Assembly: GCF_002764115.1 (NCBI RefSeq)
Contig: NZ_CP017940.1
Location: 3,260,501 to 3,324,500 of the forward strand
DNA from: Phyllobacterium zundukense
Lineage (GTDB): Bacteria; Pseudomonadota; Alphaproteobacteria; Rhizobiales; Rhizobiaceae
DNA length: 64,000 nt
Direction: 5' to 3'
In this document: positions 35,440 through 45,180 of the stretch, one piece after another
How positions within the stretch are numbered: the stretch's first letter is position 1
Layout: every line of letters begins with the position of its first letter
Position numbers and translations under genes: made by a program
The notes under the pieces: model-generated
The model's database searches: none
What the model saw: only the letters and a program-made list of their open reading frames with translations
Told to the model about the DNA's origin: nothing

Positions 35440-36614
35440 ATGCCTCTCGCTCTTCTGGCGTTGACAATCAGCGCCTATGCCATCGGGACGACAGAGTTCG
35501 TCATCGTCGGCGTTCTGCCCACTGTTGCCGGCGATCTGAATATCTCCCTGCCGCTCGCCGGCCTCATCGTCAGCGTCTATGCGCTTGGCGTCACCTTCGG
35601 CGCGCCGATCCTTACCGCCCTCACCGGCCGCATCGAGCGCAAGCCGCTGCTGCTCGGCCTGATGGCGCTGTTCATCGTCGGCAATACCGCCGCCGCGCTC
35701 GCACCAAGCTACGAACTGCTGCTCGTCGCCCGCGTGCTCAGCGCCTTTGCCCATGGCGTGTTCTTCTCCGTCGGTGCCACCATTGCGGCCGATCTGGTAG
35801 CGCCCAACCGCCGTGCCTCCGCCATCGCCATGATGTTCCTCGGCCTGCCATCGTCACCGGCGTCCCACTCGGCACCTTCATCGGCCAGCAACTCGGCTGG
35901 CGTGCAACCTTCTGGGCCGTCTCCGCACTCGGCGTGATCGCGTTCATCGCCATTGCGGCCTTGCTTCCGTCGCAGATCGCCAAGGCCGCTCCGGCCCGCC
36001 TCATCGATCAGGTGCGTGTGCTGGGCAGCGGCCGCCTGCTTCTCGCCTTTGCCATGACGGCGCTTGGCTATGGCGGCACCTTCGTCATGTTCACCTTCCT
36101 CGCCCCGGTACTGCAGGAAATCACCGGCTATGCCGGCTCGACGGTGAGCCTTATCCTCGTCCTCTACGGTCTCTCCATCGCGGTCGGCAATATGGTCGGC
36201 GGACGCGTCGCCGATGGCAATCCGGTTGGTGCTCTCGCGGTCATGTTCCTGCTGCAGGCCATTGTCCTTGCGGCCTTCACATTCACCGTCGTATCGCCCA
36301 TATGGTCTCTGGTGACGCTCGCCGCGCTTGGTGCGCTTTCCTTCTCCAATGTGCCAGGTCTGCAGCTCTACGTGGTACAGCTTGCCAAGATCCATACGCC
36401 TGATACCGTCGATGTGGCCTCGGCCCTCAACAGCGCCGCCTTCAATCTCGGCATTGCCGGCGGCGCATTCCTCGGCGGCATCATCGTCGCCTCACCGCTC
36501 GGTCTCGGCGCAACGCCGTGGGTCGGTGCCCTTCTCGTGGTTGGCGCGCTCGGCCTGACCCTCTGGAGCCAGATGCTCGACAGGCGTGCTGCCGCGCAAC
36601 TCGTCATCGCCTGA
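35440..36614 (+). pseudogene. MFS efflux transporter broken by a frameshift
   Basis: Two overlapping frames together make a complete ~390-residue, twelve-segment DHA1 transporter. The first part (MPLALLALTISAYAIGTTEF, RIERKPLLLGLMALF) is intact to about residue 137 (AMMFLGL). It then runs into out-of-frame Ser/Pro-rich residues. The remainder (GVIAFIAIAALLPSQIAKA, VGNMVGGRVADGN) is read in another frame. Relatives read LTVAIVTGVPLG at the joint, so about seven bases seem to be missing near 35848. The first part alone would give only the first few membrane segments. The aldo/keto reductase gene follows in the same direction. Confidence 0.8.
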
Positions 36615-36633
36615 AATATCGAAAGGAAGAATA

Positions 36634-37458
36634 ATGTTCAATGTAGACGCCAATGGCGCAAAGATCCCCGCAATCGGCTTCGGCACGTTCCGTATGCCGG
36701 GCGCCGACGTGCTCCGCATGGTCCCGGCAGTCCTCAAACTCGGCTACCGCCACATCGATACGGCGCAGATATATGGCAATGAAGCCGAGGTCGGCCAGGC
36801 GATCGCCAGCTCGGACGTTCCCCGCGCCAATATTTTCCTCACGACCAAGGTCTGGGTCGACCGTTACCGGCATGACGATTTCATCCGGTCAGTCGATGAA
36901 AGCCTGAAGAAACTCAAGACCGACTACGTCGACCTTCTGCTTCTGCACTGGCCGCAGAGCGATGTACCCTTGGCGGAACGTATAGGCGCTTTGAACGAAG
37001 TGCGTGATGCCGGCAAGGTTCGCCATATCGGCATCAGCAATTTCAACACCGCTTTGATGGCGGAAGCAGTTGCGCTGAGCAAGGCGCCGATCGTCACCAA
37101 CCAGGTCGAATATCACCCCTATCTCGATCAGACGCCCGTGCTCGATGCAGCACGAAAGTCCGGGATGAGCATCACCGCCTACTACGCCATGGCCGATGGC
37201 AAGGTGATCGGCGATCCGACCATCAAGGCGATTGCTGCTGCCCATGGCAAGAGCGAAGCCCAGGTGGTTCTGCGCTGGCTCGTGCAGCAGGACGGCGTGG
37301 TCACCCTGTCGAAGACCGTCAGTGAAGAACGCGCGAAGAGCAATTTCCAGATCTTCGATTTTGAGCTGTCGTCGGATGAGATGCGGGCCCTGCACGCTCT
37401 CGCACGACCGGATGGCCGCATCGTCAGTCCGCGCAATCTCGCACCAGACTGGGATTAG
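36634..37458 (+). CDS. Aldo/keto reductase (2,5-diketo-gluconate reductase type)
   Basis: A 274-residue aldo/keto reductase. Catalytic residues are Asp/Tyr in YRHIDTAQIYGN, Lys in LTTKVW and His in LLLHWPQ; the C-terminal KTVSEERAKSN region binds NADPH. The frame opens at 36586, but AAGGAAG precedes the ATG at 36634 (MFNVDANGAKIPAIGFG). It lies 19 bases after the MFS stop and is part of the same LysR-controlled unit. Unlike the reductase at 12074, it is intact. Confidence 0.88.
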   Translation: MFNVDANGAKIPAIGFGTFRMPGADVLRMVPAVLKLGYRHIDTAQIYGNEAEVGQAIASSDVPRANIFLTTKVWVDRYRHDDFIRSVDESLKKLKTDYVDLLLLHWPQSDVPLAERIGALNEVRDAGKVRHIGISNFNTALMAEAVALSKAPIVTNQVEYHPYLDQTPVLDAARKSGMSITAYYAMADGKVIGDPTIKAIAAAHGKSEAQVVLRWLVQQDGVVTLSKTVSEERAKSNFQIFDFELSSDEMRALHALARPDGRIVSPRNLAPDWD

Positions 37459-37480
37459 GTTCTACCCCGGCAGTGGTCAC

Positions 37481-37517
37481 GCCGGCATGAGCTTCACAAG
37501 AAATGGTTCATGCCGGC
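37481..37517. terminator. Bidirectional hairpin between reductase and carboxypeptidase genes
   Basis: GCCGGCATGA and TCATGCCGGC pair perfectly over ten bases with a 17-base loop. It lies 22 bases after the reductase stop and 12 bases from the carboxypeptidase stop, so it could end both convergent transcripts. No long T run. Confidence 0.55.
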
Positions 37518-37528
37518 AGAGGCTGCCT

Positions 37529-38383
37529 TCAGCGGGAAGCAACCTGAGGTAGATAAGTGTTCACCAGGCTGACGACCTGCGCATCGCGGATCTTCGCCGT
37601 ATTGCCACCCATGACCACCGCAACAAGCTGGCGGCCATTGTCGCTGACGGAGGTGACGATATTGAACCCGGAAGCCCGGACATAGCCGGTCTTGATGCCG
37701 TCTGCACCGTTCAACTGGCTAAGCACCCGGTTATGACCGCGAACAAGCTTGCCGTTGAAGACGAAATCCTGGGTGCCGAAATAATAATATTGCTGGGGGT
37801 AATGCCTGCGCAAGGCAAGGCCAAGCAGCGCCATGTCTCGTGCCGTGGTGATCTGCTGCGGGTCGGGCAGTCCCGAGGCATTGTGGAACGTCGTGCCTCT
37901 CATGCCGAGCCGGTGCGCCTTGTCGGTCATCAGCGTGGCAAACTGTTCCTCCGTACCACCGAGGTATTCGGCTAGTGCTACCGCCACGTCGTTGGCGGAT
38001 TTCACCACGATCGCCTTGATCGCCGTATCGATATCGATTGTCTGACCCGGCTTGAAGCCGAGCTTGCTTGGTGCCTGGGATGCCGCGTGGGCCGACACGG
38101 GAATCAGCGTCGACTTGGTTATGCGGCCGGATTGCAGCGCCTCGAATGTCAGGTACAGCGTCATCATCTTGGTCAGCGATGCAGGAATACGCGGCAGATC
38201 GGCGCTCGCCTGATAAAGTACGACACCCGTGCTGCCATCGACAACGATGGACGCGGATTTTTCCGAAACGGGCGCAACACCCGTGCCAACCGGATCGAGC
38301 GTCGCGGCCGTGGTGCAGCCGCTTGCGAGGCCAAGCACCAGCCCCATCAAAGCTACGATTTTCGGAAGTGAATACAACGACAT
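37529..38383 (-). CDS. D-alanyl-D-alanine carboxypeptidase-like lipoprotein
   Basis: A 284-residue S11 peptidase. The three active-site motifs are PASLTKMM (SxxK), KSANDVA (SxN) and DGIKTGY (KTG). The N-terminus has a signal peptide ending in LASGC, a lipobox, so it is probably anchored to a membrane. It trims the terminal D-Ala from peptidoglycan stem peptides. The start is the ATG at 38383; a GTG five codons earlier is also possible. The usual C-terminal beta domain is absent or short. Confidence 0.85.
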   Translation of the reverse strand: MSLYSLPKIVALMGLVLGLASGCTTAATLDPVGTGVAPVSEKSASIVVDGSTGVVLYQASADLPRIPASLTKMMTLYLTFEALQSGRITKSTLIPVSAHAASQAPSKLGFKPGQTIDIDTAIKAIVVKSANDVAVALAEYLGGTEEQFATLMTDKAHRLGMRGTTFHNASGLPDPQQITTARDMALLGLALRRHYPQQYYYFGTQDFVFNGKLVRGHNRVLSQLNGADGIKTGYVRASGFNIVTSVSDNGRQLVAVVMGGNTAKIRDAQVVSLVNTYLPQVASR

Positions 38384-38559
38384 ATAGACTCGCGGCACGT
38401 TTACTTTCCGGATCTCTGAACTTGCGAAAGAATAAAAAATCTAGCGCAGGATGGTTAAACATTTCAGCTTTACCAGCGCTTGTTAGCCGATTTGCGCAGC
38501 TACGCCAAGCGAGAACAACTACAGCAAATTGTCGCTCCCTGTCCTATTACCAAAAAGGT

Positions 38560-39606
38560 TTAGGCCGTTAGGACCACCTTGACGCTGCGCGACCTGTCGA
38601 GGGCCACCCGGAAGGCTTCAGGCGCATCGGAAAGCTTGTACTCGCCAGTTACCAGCCGCAGCACATCGATCTTGCCCTCGACGATCAACTCGACCGCCTC
38701 GAAGAACTCCTCGCCGAAGCGGAAGGTTCCGACGAGGTCCAGTTCCTTCGCCATCACCGCATTGGCGGGAACGGGAATTGTCCCGCCGGCAAGGTTGCCG
38801 ACCTGCACCACCGTGCCGCCGCGCCGGACGGTGCGAATGGCCGAGGCAAGCCCTGCCGCCGTTCCGGAGATCTCGAAGGCGATGTCGAAAGGTGTGGCCG
38901 CCGCGAGTTCCGCCAGCTGCTCTTCGCCCTTCGACAGATCGACGATCTGGTCGGCACCGAGCTCTTCGGCAAATTTCAGCGGTGCGGCGGCGACGTCGAC
39001 CATGGTGACCGAGCCCGCTTCCGCATGTTTCAACGCAAGCATGGTCAGAAGGCCTATGGGACCGGCGCCGAAGACGATGGTCGAAAAGCCCTTCACATGT
39101 CCCGCACGGCGCACCGCGTGCAGGCAGACCGCCAGCGGTTCGGCCAGCGCTGCCGCCTGGAAAGGCAGGTCCGACGGCACCTTGACGCATTGCGCTGCGG
39201 TCGCATCGAACAGGCTGGCAAACCCGCCCTGCATATGCGGGGTCTTCGAGGCCGAGCCCATGAAATAGATATTCTCGCAAAGATTGGCGCGCCCCTCATG
39301 GCAATAGACGCACTGTTCGCACCAGCGGGACGGATTGACCGCAACCCGTTCGCCCACAGCCATTCCGCTGACATTGCTGCCGACCTCGACAATCTCACCG
39401 GCCACCTCATGGCCGAGGATGAGCGGTGAGGTGACAACGAAATCACCAGTCCTTGCATGACGGAAGTAGTGCATATCCGAGCCGCATATGCCTCCGGCAC
39501 CGAACTTGACCCGCACCATGTTGGGTTGGAGATCGCCGAGTTCGACATCCACGACGCGAAGATCTTCCGCGCCGAAGAGAGTTGCAGCAATACTTTTGGT
39601 ACTCAT
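38560..39606 (-). CDS. L-idonate 5-dehydrogenase-type zinc dehydrogenase
   Basis: A 348-residue zinc-dependent medium-chain dehydrogenase. Catalytic zinc ligands are C41 (GICGSD) and H66-E67 (LGHEVAG); structural zinc cysteines are C96, C99, C102 and C110. GAGPIGLL forms the NAD(P) site. The sequence is closest in pattern to L-idonate 5-dehydrogenases, which oxidise L-idonate to 5-ketogluconate. The frame extends to 39954 but the ATG at 39606 overlaps the TRAP large-permease stop as ATGA. As last gene of a TRAP operon it would begin catabolism of the imported sugar acid. Confidence 0.85.
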   Translation of the reverse strand: MSTKSIAATLFGAEDLRVVDVELGDLQPNMVRVKFGAGGICGSDMHYFRHARTGDFVVTSPLILGHEVAGEIVEVGSNVSGMAVGERVAVNPSRWCEQCVYCHEGRANLCENIYFMGSASKTPHMQGGFASLFDATAAQCVKVPSDLPFQAAALAEPLAVCLHAVRRAGHVKGFSTIVFGAGPIGLLTMLALKHAEAGSVTMVDVAAAPLKFAEELGADQIVDLSKGEEQLAELAAATPFDIAFEISGTAAGLASAIRTVRRGGTVVQVGNLAGGTIPVPANAVMAKELDLVGTFRFGEEFFEAVELIVEGKIDVLRLVTGEYKLSDAPEAFRVALDRSRSVKVVLTA

Positions 39607-41009
39607 TTGATCAGACCCAATTGTGTTGGCAGCCAGAGGGTAATCGCCGGCACGAAGGTGATGGCGATCAGTGCGATGAAGAGCGGAACGAGCCAGGGCA
39701 GGATTGCCATGGTGGTACGCTCGACCGAAAGCTTGGCTACCCGCGACAGCACGAACAATACCATGCCGAGCGGCGGATGCAGAAGGCCGATCATCAGGTT
39801 GAGCGTCATGATCAAACCGAAATGCACCGGATCGATGTCGAATTTCAGCACGAGCGGCAGAAGGATCGGCACCAGGATGGTGATGGCCGCGATCGTGTCG
39901 AGGAAGCAGCCGACGAACAGCATCAGCAGATTGACCAGGATCAGGAAGACCCACTTGTTCTCGGTGATCGAGAGAATGGCCGTCGACAGCAGCTGGGCTG
40001 CCTGGCTCACGGTCAGCAGCCAGGCGAAGACGGAGGCCGCGGTCACGATGAAGAGCACCGATGCGGTGGTCTCGATCGTATCAAAGCTGGCCTTGGCGAG
40101 GCTCGAAAGTGTCATCGTGCGATAACGCACCAGGCCGAGGAACAGCGACCAAAGCACGGCCGCCACGGCCGCTTCCGTCGGTGTGAACCAGCCCATGGTC
40201 ATGCCGCCGATCAGGATGACCGGCGTCATCAGTGCCATGACCGCGGAGAAGTCGAAATACCAGTCGGCAGCCAGCAAGAGGACGAGGGCGATACCGACGG
40301 AGGCATTGACGGACAGACCGGTCAGGGTCAGCAGATAGATGACCAGCGGGACGGCGAAAACCACGACGATTTCAAGCGAGGCTTCCAGAAGCTGCTTCAC
40401 CTCGAATGGCGCATCGGAACCCCACCTCTTGATATAGGCGAAGATGGCGACGGTAACCATCATCAGCACGGTCATGACGACCCCTGGCAAGATGCCGGCC
40501 ATGAACAGGGCGCCGATGGAGACATTGGCCATCATGCCGTAGATGACGAAGGGCAGCGATGGCGGGAAAATCGGGCCGAGCGTTGCCGACGCAGCGGTCA
40601 CGCCGACAGCCGCCTCCACGGGATAACCGTGGTCCTTCATTGCCTTGATCTCGATGGTGCCGATACCGGCAGCATCGGCAAGCGCCGTTCCCGACATGCC
40701 GGAAAAGATCACAGAACCGATGATGTTGACCTGTGCCAGACCGCCCTTCATCCAGCCGACAAGGGACACGGCGAAGGAATAGATGCGGCCGGTGACGCCG
40801 GCGGAGTTCATCAGATTGCCGGCAAGGATGAAGAAGGGTACGGCGAGCAGGGGAAAGCTCTCGACGCCGGCGATCATGCGCTGCGCGACGATGATGTCAG
40901 GGGCAACGCCGAAGAACACGAGATAGAGAACCGACGCGACGGCCATGGAAATGGCCACCGGCACGCCGACGAGCATGAGGACGAGAAATGTTCCGACAAG
41001 CAATAGCAT
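39603..41009 (-). CDS. TRAP transporter large permease (DctM type)
   Basis: A 468-residue membrane protein with around 12 or more segments, the transport subunit of a tripartite ATP-independent periplasmic transporter. Typical stretches are VGVPVAISMAVASVLYLV and FPLLAVPFFILAGNLMNSAG. It drives sodium-coupled uptake of an organic acid with the small permease and binding protein. It starts four bases after the small permease stop. Confidence 0.9.
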   Translation of the reverse strand: MLLLVGTFLVLMLVGVPVAISMAVASVLYLVFFGVAPDIIVAQRMIAGVESFPLLAVPFFILAGNLMNSAGVTGRIYSFAVSLVGWMKGGLAQVNIIGSVIFSGMSGTALADAAGIGTIEIKAMKDHGYPVEAAVGVTAASATLGPIFPPSLPFVIYGMMANVSIGALFMAGILPGVVMTVLMMVTVAIFAYIKRWGSDAPFEVKQLLEASLEIVVVFAVPLVIYLLTLTGLSVNASVGIALVLLLAADWYFDFSAVMALMTPVILIGGMTMGWFTPTEAAVAAVLWSLFLGLVRYRTMTLSSLAKASFDTIETTASVLFIVTAASVFAWLLTVSQAAQLLSTAILSITENKWVFLILVNLLMLFVGCFLDTIAAITILVPILLPLVLKFDIDPVHFGLIMTLNLMIGLLHPPLGMVLFVLSRVAKLSVERTTMAILPWLVPLFIALIAITFVPAITLWLPTQLGLIK

Positions 41010-41012
41010 CGA

Positions 41013-41585
41013 TCAATCCTCGATCTTCTGGAATTCTTCGGGGCGTTCCAGAACGGAATAACCGCGGCGAATATTGCTAATGAAAACCTGAATGGCGCGA
41101 AACAGCATCAGGACGAATGCAAGCAGGACACCGTAGAAAACGATGTTGCGGGGCAGGTCCACCGTCACCATGCGCTCGTCGGCGACGATGTCGACATAGC
41201 GCCACATCAACCAGACGGCGTAGACGAAGAAGGCTATGCGCACCAGATCGACGAAGATCGCCAGGACGCGGGCAATGGATGCCGGAAGGTAGTGGTAGAG
41301 CACGTCCACCTGGATGTGCCGCGATACGCGCACGCACAGCACCGATCCGAGAAACACCACGCCGATCAGGCAATTGATGGCGATCTCCTCCGTCCAGGCA
41401 TAGCTGTCGTTCATGACATAGCGCGTGAAGAACTGCAGAAAGACGCAGCCGGTCATCAGCCAGAAGACGATGAGCGTCAGCCAGTCTTCGATCGCATAAT
41501 CCGCAACATTCGCGACAGGCGCCGCTTCCTCGAAGGAATGGGCGATTTCCTCGGCGGTAATCTGTGTGTGAACTTCTTTTGACAT
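41013..41585 (-). CDS. TRAP transporter small permease (DctQ type)
   Basis: A 190-residue membrane protein with four hydrophobic segments and the DctQ hallmark FLGSVLCVRVSRHIQVDVLYHYLP. An acidic ~40-residue N-terminal extension precedes segment 1. It links the large permease and the binding protein. Confidence 0.88.
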   Translation of the reverse strand: MSKEVHTQITAEEIAHSFEEAAPVANVADYAIEDWLTLIVFWLMTGCVFLQFFTRYVMNDSYAWTEEIAINCLIGVVFLGSVLCVRVSRHIQVDVLYHYLPASIARVLAIFVDLVRIAFFVYAVWLMWRYVDIVADERMVTVDLPRNIVFYGVLLAFVLMLFRAIQVFISNIRRGYSVLERPEEFQKIED

Positions 41586-41653
41586 GGGTGAGTCTCCGGT
41601 CGTCAGGCCTCAGGAGAAATGGCCGGGCAACAAGATCGCCCGGCCATGGTAGG

Positions 41654-42631
41654 TCATTCCTTGATGGCGCGAATGGCTTCCCAATCGGACTTCTCGTAGC
41701 CGAAATCCTCGAACTTCACCTTCTCCACGACGTTCTTCTCGAAGTCGGCCTTGTCAATATCGGTCACGCTCAAGCCACGTTCCTTGAAACTCGCGACCAG
41801 TGCCTTTTCCTTGTCGGCAATGATCTTTGTGGTCTTTTCGGCCGCTTCCAGCATCACGTCGCTGAAGATCTTCTTGTCTTCATCGGAAAGGCTGGACCAG
41901 AGTTGCTTGGAAACCACCGTATTGAGGTGATCGACGATGTGGCCCGTGAGGATGATGTTCTTCTGCACCTCGAAGAATTTCTTGGCTTCGATGGTGGTCA
42001 GCGGGTTTTCCTGCGCCTCGACCGTGCCGTTCTGCAGTGCGAGATAGACCTCGGCGAAGGCGATCGGCGTCGTGTTGGCGCCGCAGGCACGCGGCATGGC
42101 GAGATAGGCCGGAACGTCGGGCACACGGATCTTCAGGCCCTGCATGTCCGAACACTTGGCGATGGGCTTGTTCGACGTGGTCTGGCGGGTGCCGTAATAA
42201 CTGACGGCAGCAATGTGGTTGCCGCTCTTTTCCTCATAACCGGCCGCGAGCCGCTTGAATACGTCACTCTTGGTATAGGCGATCAGATGCTCCGGACCGC
42301 GGAAAATGTAGGGGAAATAGGTCACGCCGATCGGCTTGTAGTCGCGTGCGGCAAAGCTCGAACCGGAAATGATGATGTCGACGGTACCGAGTTTCAGACC
42401 CTGGTTGATGTCGGCTTCCTTGCCCAGCTGCGATGCCGGGAAAACGTCGATCTTGTAGCGGCCATTGGTCCGCTTGCCGATCTCTTCCGCAGCCCAGACG
42501 GATTCCGTGTGGAATGGTTCGGATGTTTCGTACACGTGCGCCCACTTCAGCGCGGTCTGCGCCTGTGCCGCTGCGGCCGATAATGCGAGCGCGGCAACCG
42601 CGCCCAGAATTGTTGTCAGTTTGATCTTCAT
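41654..42631 (-). CDS. TRAP transporter solute-binding protein (DctP type)
   Basis: A 325-residue periplasmic binding protein with a Sec signal (AVAALALSAAAAQA). It has the ligand-arginine region GLKIRVPDVPAYL and the typical helix YLALQNGTVEAQENPL. TRAP binding proteins bind carboxylate ligands through a conserved arginine; together with idonate dehydrogenase and a GntR regulator this points to a hexonate or similar sugar acid. First structural gene of the transporter set, 24 bases after the regulator. Confidence 0.88.
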   Translation of the reverse strand: MKIKLTTILGAVAALALSAAAAQAQTALKWAHVYETSEPFHTESVWAAEEIGKRTNGRYKIDVFPASQLGKEADINQGLKLGTVDIIISGSSFAARDYKPIGVTYFPYIFRGPEHLIAYTKSDVFKRLAAGYEEKSGNHIAAVSYYGTRQTTSNKPIAKCSDMQGLKIRVPDVPAYLAMPRACGANTTPIAFAEVYLALQNGTVEAQENPLTTIEAKKFFEVQKNIILTGHIVDHLNTVVSKQLWSSLSDEDKKIFSDVMLEAAEKTTKIIADKEKALVASFKERGLSVTDIDKADFEKNVVEKVKFEDFGYEKSDWEAIRAIKE

Positions 42632-42655
42632 GTCTTTCTCCTCCCAGATTTGAAT

Positions 42656-43411
42656 TCAGATCTTGATGTTTCCGTTTCGGCCGCCCTTCGCGGAACGGCC
42701 TTTCTCGCTTTCCAGGTCTTCATCGAAACTCCTGGAAAATCTCAATTGCGACTGCTGCAGATGAAACCGCATGGCTTCCTTGGCGCGCGCCGGATCGCCG
42801 GAGGCGATGGCATCGCGAATGGCCCGGTGCTCCTCGAATGCCTCGCGCCACGACGTAGGGCTTTCGAAATAACTCGCGAGCTTTTCGAAATACGGCGTCA
42901 TGCGCTGGTCGAAGAGCTCACCGACAAAGCGGTTGAGCGCCGAGTTTTCGATGATGTTGGCAATCGTCGTGTGAAAGGTCCGATCGAGCGCAATGGATGT
43001 ACGCGGACTGTTGAACGTTTGTGCCATCTTGGTCAGGACAGCGTCCATGGCCTCAGTATGATCGGGCGTTATGACCTTCGCGGCCTCCTCGGCAATGGCG
43101 CATTCGATGAGCGAACGCGCGCGCAGGAGTTCGAACGGCCCCTCCAGATCTTCCGCTGGCGCCAGGACAGGCTTTTCGCGTTGCAGACCGGTGACATAAA
43201 TGCCGGACCCCATGCGGATATGTACAAGTCCTTCCACTTCGAGCGCAATCAGAGCTTCCCGAATGGTCGGGCGGGATACGCCAAGTTCCTCGGCAAGTTC
43301 GCGCTCACCCGGCAGCCGTTCGCCAACGGCAAACTTGCCGCTTTCGATCAGGGTGCGAATCTGGTCCGCCACCTGGCGATATAGCCGGCGCGGCTGAATG
43401 GCTGCGAACAT
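42656..43411 (-). CDS. FadR/FCD-type GntR regulator
   Basis: A 251-residue GntR-family repressor. The HTH (GERLPGERELAEELGVSRPTIREAL) spans about residues 30-55, and an all-helical FCD ligand domain follows. The ATG at 43411 is chosen because GGAGGATCA stands directly before it; the frame to 43444 is longer. It heads the TRAP/idonate dehydrogenase genes and a perfect palindrome lies just upstream of it, so it probably represses its own operon until the sugar acid binds. Confidence 0.87.
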   Translation of the reverse strand: MFAAIQPRRLYRQVADQIRTLIESGKFAVGERLPGERELAEELGVSRPTIREALIALEVEGLVHIRMGSGIYVTGLQREKPVLAPAEDLEGPFELLRARSLIECAIAEEAAKVITPDHTEAMDAVLTKMAQTFNSPRTSIALDRTFHTTIANIIENSALNRFVGELFDQRMTPYFEKLASYFESPTSWREAFEEHRAIRDAIASGDPARAKEAMRFHLQQSQLRFSRSFDEDLESEKGRSAKGGRNGNIKI

Positions 43412-43447
43412 TGATCCTCCCCGCACGGCTCTCCCTTTCCGCACTCG

Positions 43448-43470
43448 ATTGGTAAACTGGCCTTACCAAT
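43448..43470. promoter_or_regulatory. Candidate GntR operator upstream of the TRAP operon
   Basis: ATTGGTAA and TTACCAAT are perfect complements around the seven-base centre ACTGGCC, 37 bases before the GntR start. Half-sites containing TTGGT/ACCAA are typical of FCD-type GntR regulators of sugar-acid genes; the spacing is longer than usual. Confidence 0.6.
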
Positions 43471-43664
43471 ATTCAATTGATACATTGATATATATGTTGG
43501 AGTCAAGGCGTGCTCCAACGTCTCGACCGTCTCATAGTCAGGCCGCCGCATCTTGCGTTACGCCATTTGTAACAATCTGTATTGGAAAGTGATTGCCGCA
43601 GAGCCATCCGAACAAGCTATGAGAAGCCAACCATTAGACATCCGCCTCTTCGAACCGGTGACAA

Positions 43665-44423
43665 ATGCTGCCTGATACCCGATTGCTGCGCACCTTCGCC
43701 TGCCTGAGCCTGGCTCTCGTACTCGGCGCCTGCACGACAACCGACCCGAAACTGCCCAATGCGGCTTCCGCCCCGGTTCCCGAGCCATCGCCGCGCCTCG
43801 CCGGCGCTGCGGAAACCAAGCCAGCGGCCAAGACCTCGAACAAATCGGTCGATGGCCTGATCTCCAAATATTCCGTGGCCTACGCGGTGCCGGAATCGCT
43901 CGTTCGCCGCGTGGTCAAGCGCGAAAGCAGCTTCAATCCTGAAGCGCGCAATGGCCCTTACTGGGGGCTGATGCAACTGCTTCCGGCAACAGCGCGTGGC
44001 CTCGGCCATGACGGCAGCGCCAAGGACTTGCTCGACGCAGAGACCAACCTAAAATATGGCGTGAAATATCTGGCGGGGGCCTACAAGGTCGCCGATAACA
44101 ATCCGGATCAAGCGGTGCGGCTTTATTCCCGCGGCTATTATTATCAGGCCAAGCGCAAGGGCCTGCTGGGCGTGCTGGAGCCGGACACGGATCCTGTCGC
44201 CCCTGCGGTGGCCGCCACTGCAACAGCTGGTGCGCCCGCATCTGAACCGGTCACCCAGACGCCCACGCTCACGACACCGACGCAACTTGCCTATGTCGAG
44301 GAACAGGTCGTGCTTCCGGCGGTGGTTCCCCTGCCATTCGAGCGGCAGGACATCATGACGGCTGCGACGCCGGCCACCACCGGTAAAAATGGTGCACCGG
44401 CCCGCGTCCCTGCCCCACTCTGA
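43665..44423 (+). CDS. Lytic transglycosylase lipoprotein
   Basis: A 252-residue soluble lytic transglycosylase. A lipobox (LVLGAC, C23) marks an outer- or inner-membrane anchor. The SLT fold shows KRESSFNP with catalytic E87, then YWGLMQLLPATARGLG. The C-terminal ~80 residues are Pro/Thr/Ala-rich and likely disordered. It cleaves peptidoglycan glycan strands. Its 3' end overlaps the converging thiD gene by 71 bases. Confidence 0.85.
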   Translation: MLPDTRLLRTFACLSLALVLGACTTTDPKLPNAASAPVPEPSPRLAGAAETKPAAKTSNKSVDGLISKYSVAYAVPESLVRRVVKRESSFNPEARNGPYWGLMQLLPATARGLGHDGSAKDLLDAETNLKYGVKYLAGAYKVADNNPDQAVRLYSRGYYYQAKRKGLLGVLEPDTDPVAPAVAATATAGAPASEPVTQTPTLTTPTQLAYVEEQVVLPAVVPLPFERQDIMTAATPATTGKNGAPARVPAPL

Positions 44424-45180
44424 GATCATCGGCAGCGGCCATCGCCGCCGTCAGATACGCCTTCGCTTGCCCCACCGCCCCGCGCAAATCCGCGCCCTTC
44501 GCCAGCCCGGCAGCAATCGCCGCTGCCAGCGTGCAGCCTGTGCCATGATCATGATTGGTCGCGATGCGCGGGCTCGACAAGCGATGCACTGTCTCGCCAT
44601 CAAATAACAGATCGGTGCTCAATTCGCCCTTCGCATGACCGCCCTTGATCAGCACAGCCGCAGGGCCAAGTGCCAGCAACCGCTCCGCCTGCCGTGCCAT
44701 TTGCGCTTCGTCTGCCGCGATGGCTTCGCCCGTCAGCAAAGCCGCTTCAGGCAGGTTGGGCGTCAGCACCAGTGCATGCGGCAGTAGTCGCTGCCGCAAA
44801 GCTTCAATCGCCTCCGGTTGCAGCAGGCGGTCGCCCGACGTCGCCACCATCACCGGATCGAGCACGGCCCTTCGACCCCAATGCTCGAGCGCCCCTGCTA
44901 TGGTCTCGATTGTCTCGACCGTCGAAACCATGCCGATCTTGATCGCCTGCACGTCGATATCCGACAGCACCGCGTCGATCTGGGCGCGGATAATGCCGGG
45001 TGACAAATTCTCGATGGCGGTAACCCCGCGCGTGTTCTGTGCGGTGATGGCGGTGAGCACGCTCGTGCCATAGACGCCGAGCGCCGAGAAGGTCTTCAGA
45101 TCCGCCTGGATTCCCGCCCCACCGCCGCTGTCGGACCCGGCAATGGTCATGGCAATGGCGGTCGGGGCGATTGCGGTCAT
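44353..45180 (-). CDS. thiD: Hydroxymethylpyrimidine/phosphomethylpyrimidine kinase
   Basis: A 275-residue ribokinase-fold kinase that phosphorylates HMP to HMP-PP in thiamine synthesis. [20 protein letters not shown] at the N-terminus binds HMP, and [17 protein letters not shown] near residue 228 is the ATP/anion-hole motif. It overlaps the thiE stop by four bases (ATGA), so both are one translational unit under the TPP riboswitch. Confidence 0.92.
   Translation of the reverse strand: MTAIAPTAIAMTIAGSDSGGGAGIQADLKTFSALGVYGTSVLTAITAQNTRGVTAIENLSPGIIRAQIDAVLSDIDVQAIKIGMVSTVETIETIAGALEHWGRRAVLDPVMVATSGDRLLQPEAIEALRQRLLPHALVLTPNLPEAALLTGEAIAADEAQMARQAERLLALGPAAVLIKGGHAKGELSTDLLFDGETVHRLSSPRIATNHDHGTGCTLAAAIAAGLAKGADLRGAVGQAKAYLTAAMAAADDLRVGQGRGPVHHFYRWWPASQPS

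Noticed and set aside
39582..41006. Long plus-strand frame (474 aa) opposite the TRAP large permease gene
   Set aside because: Translation is His/Asp/Gln-rich with no domain; it is the antisense shadow of a G+C-rich gene with clear membrane segments.
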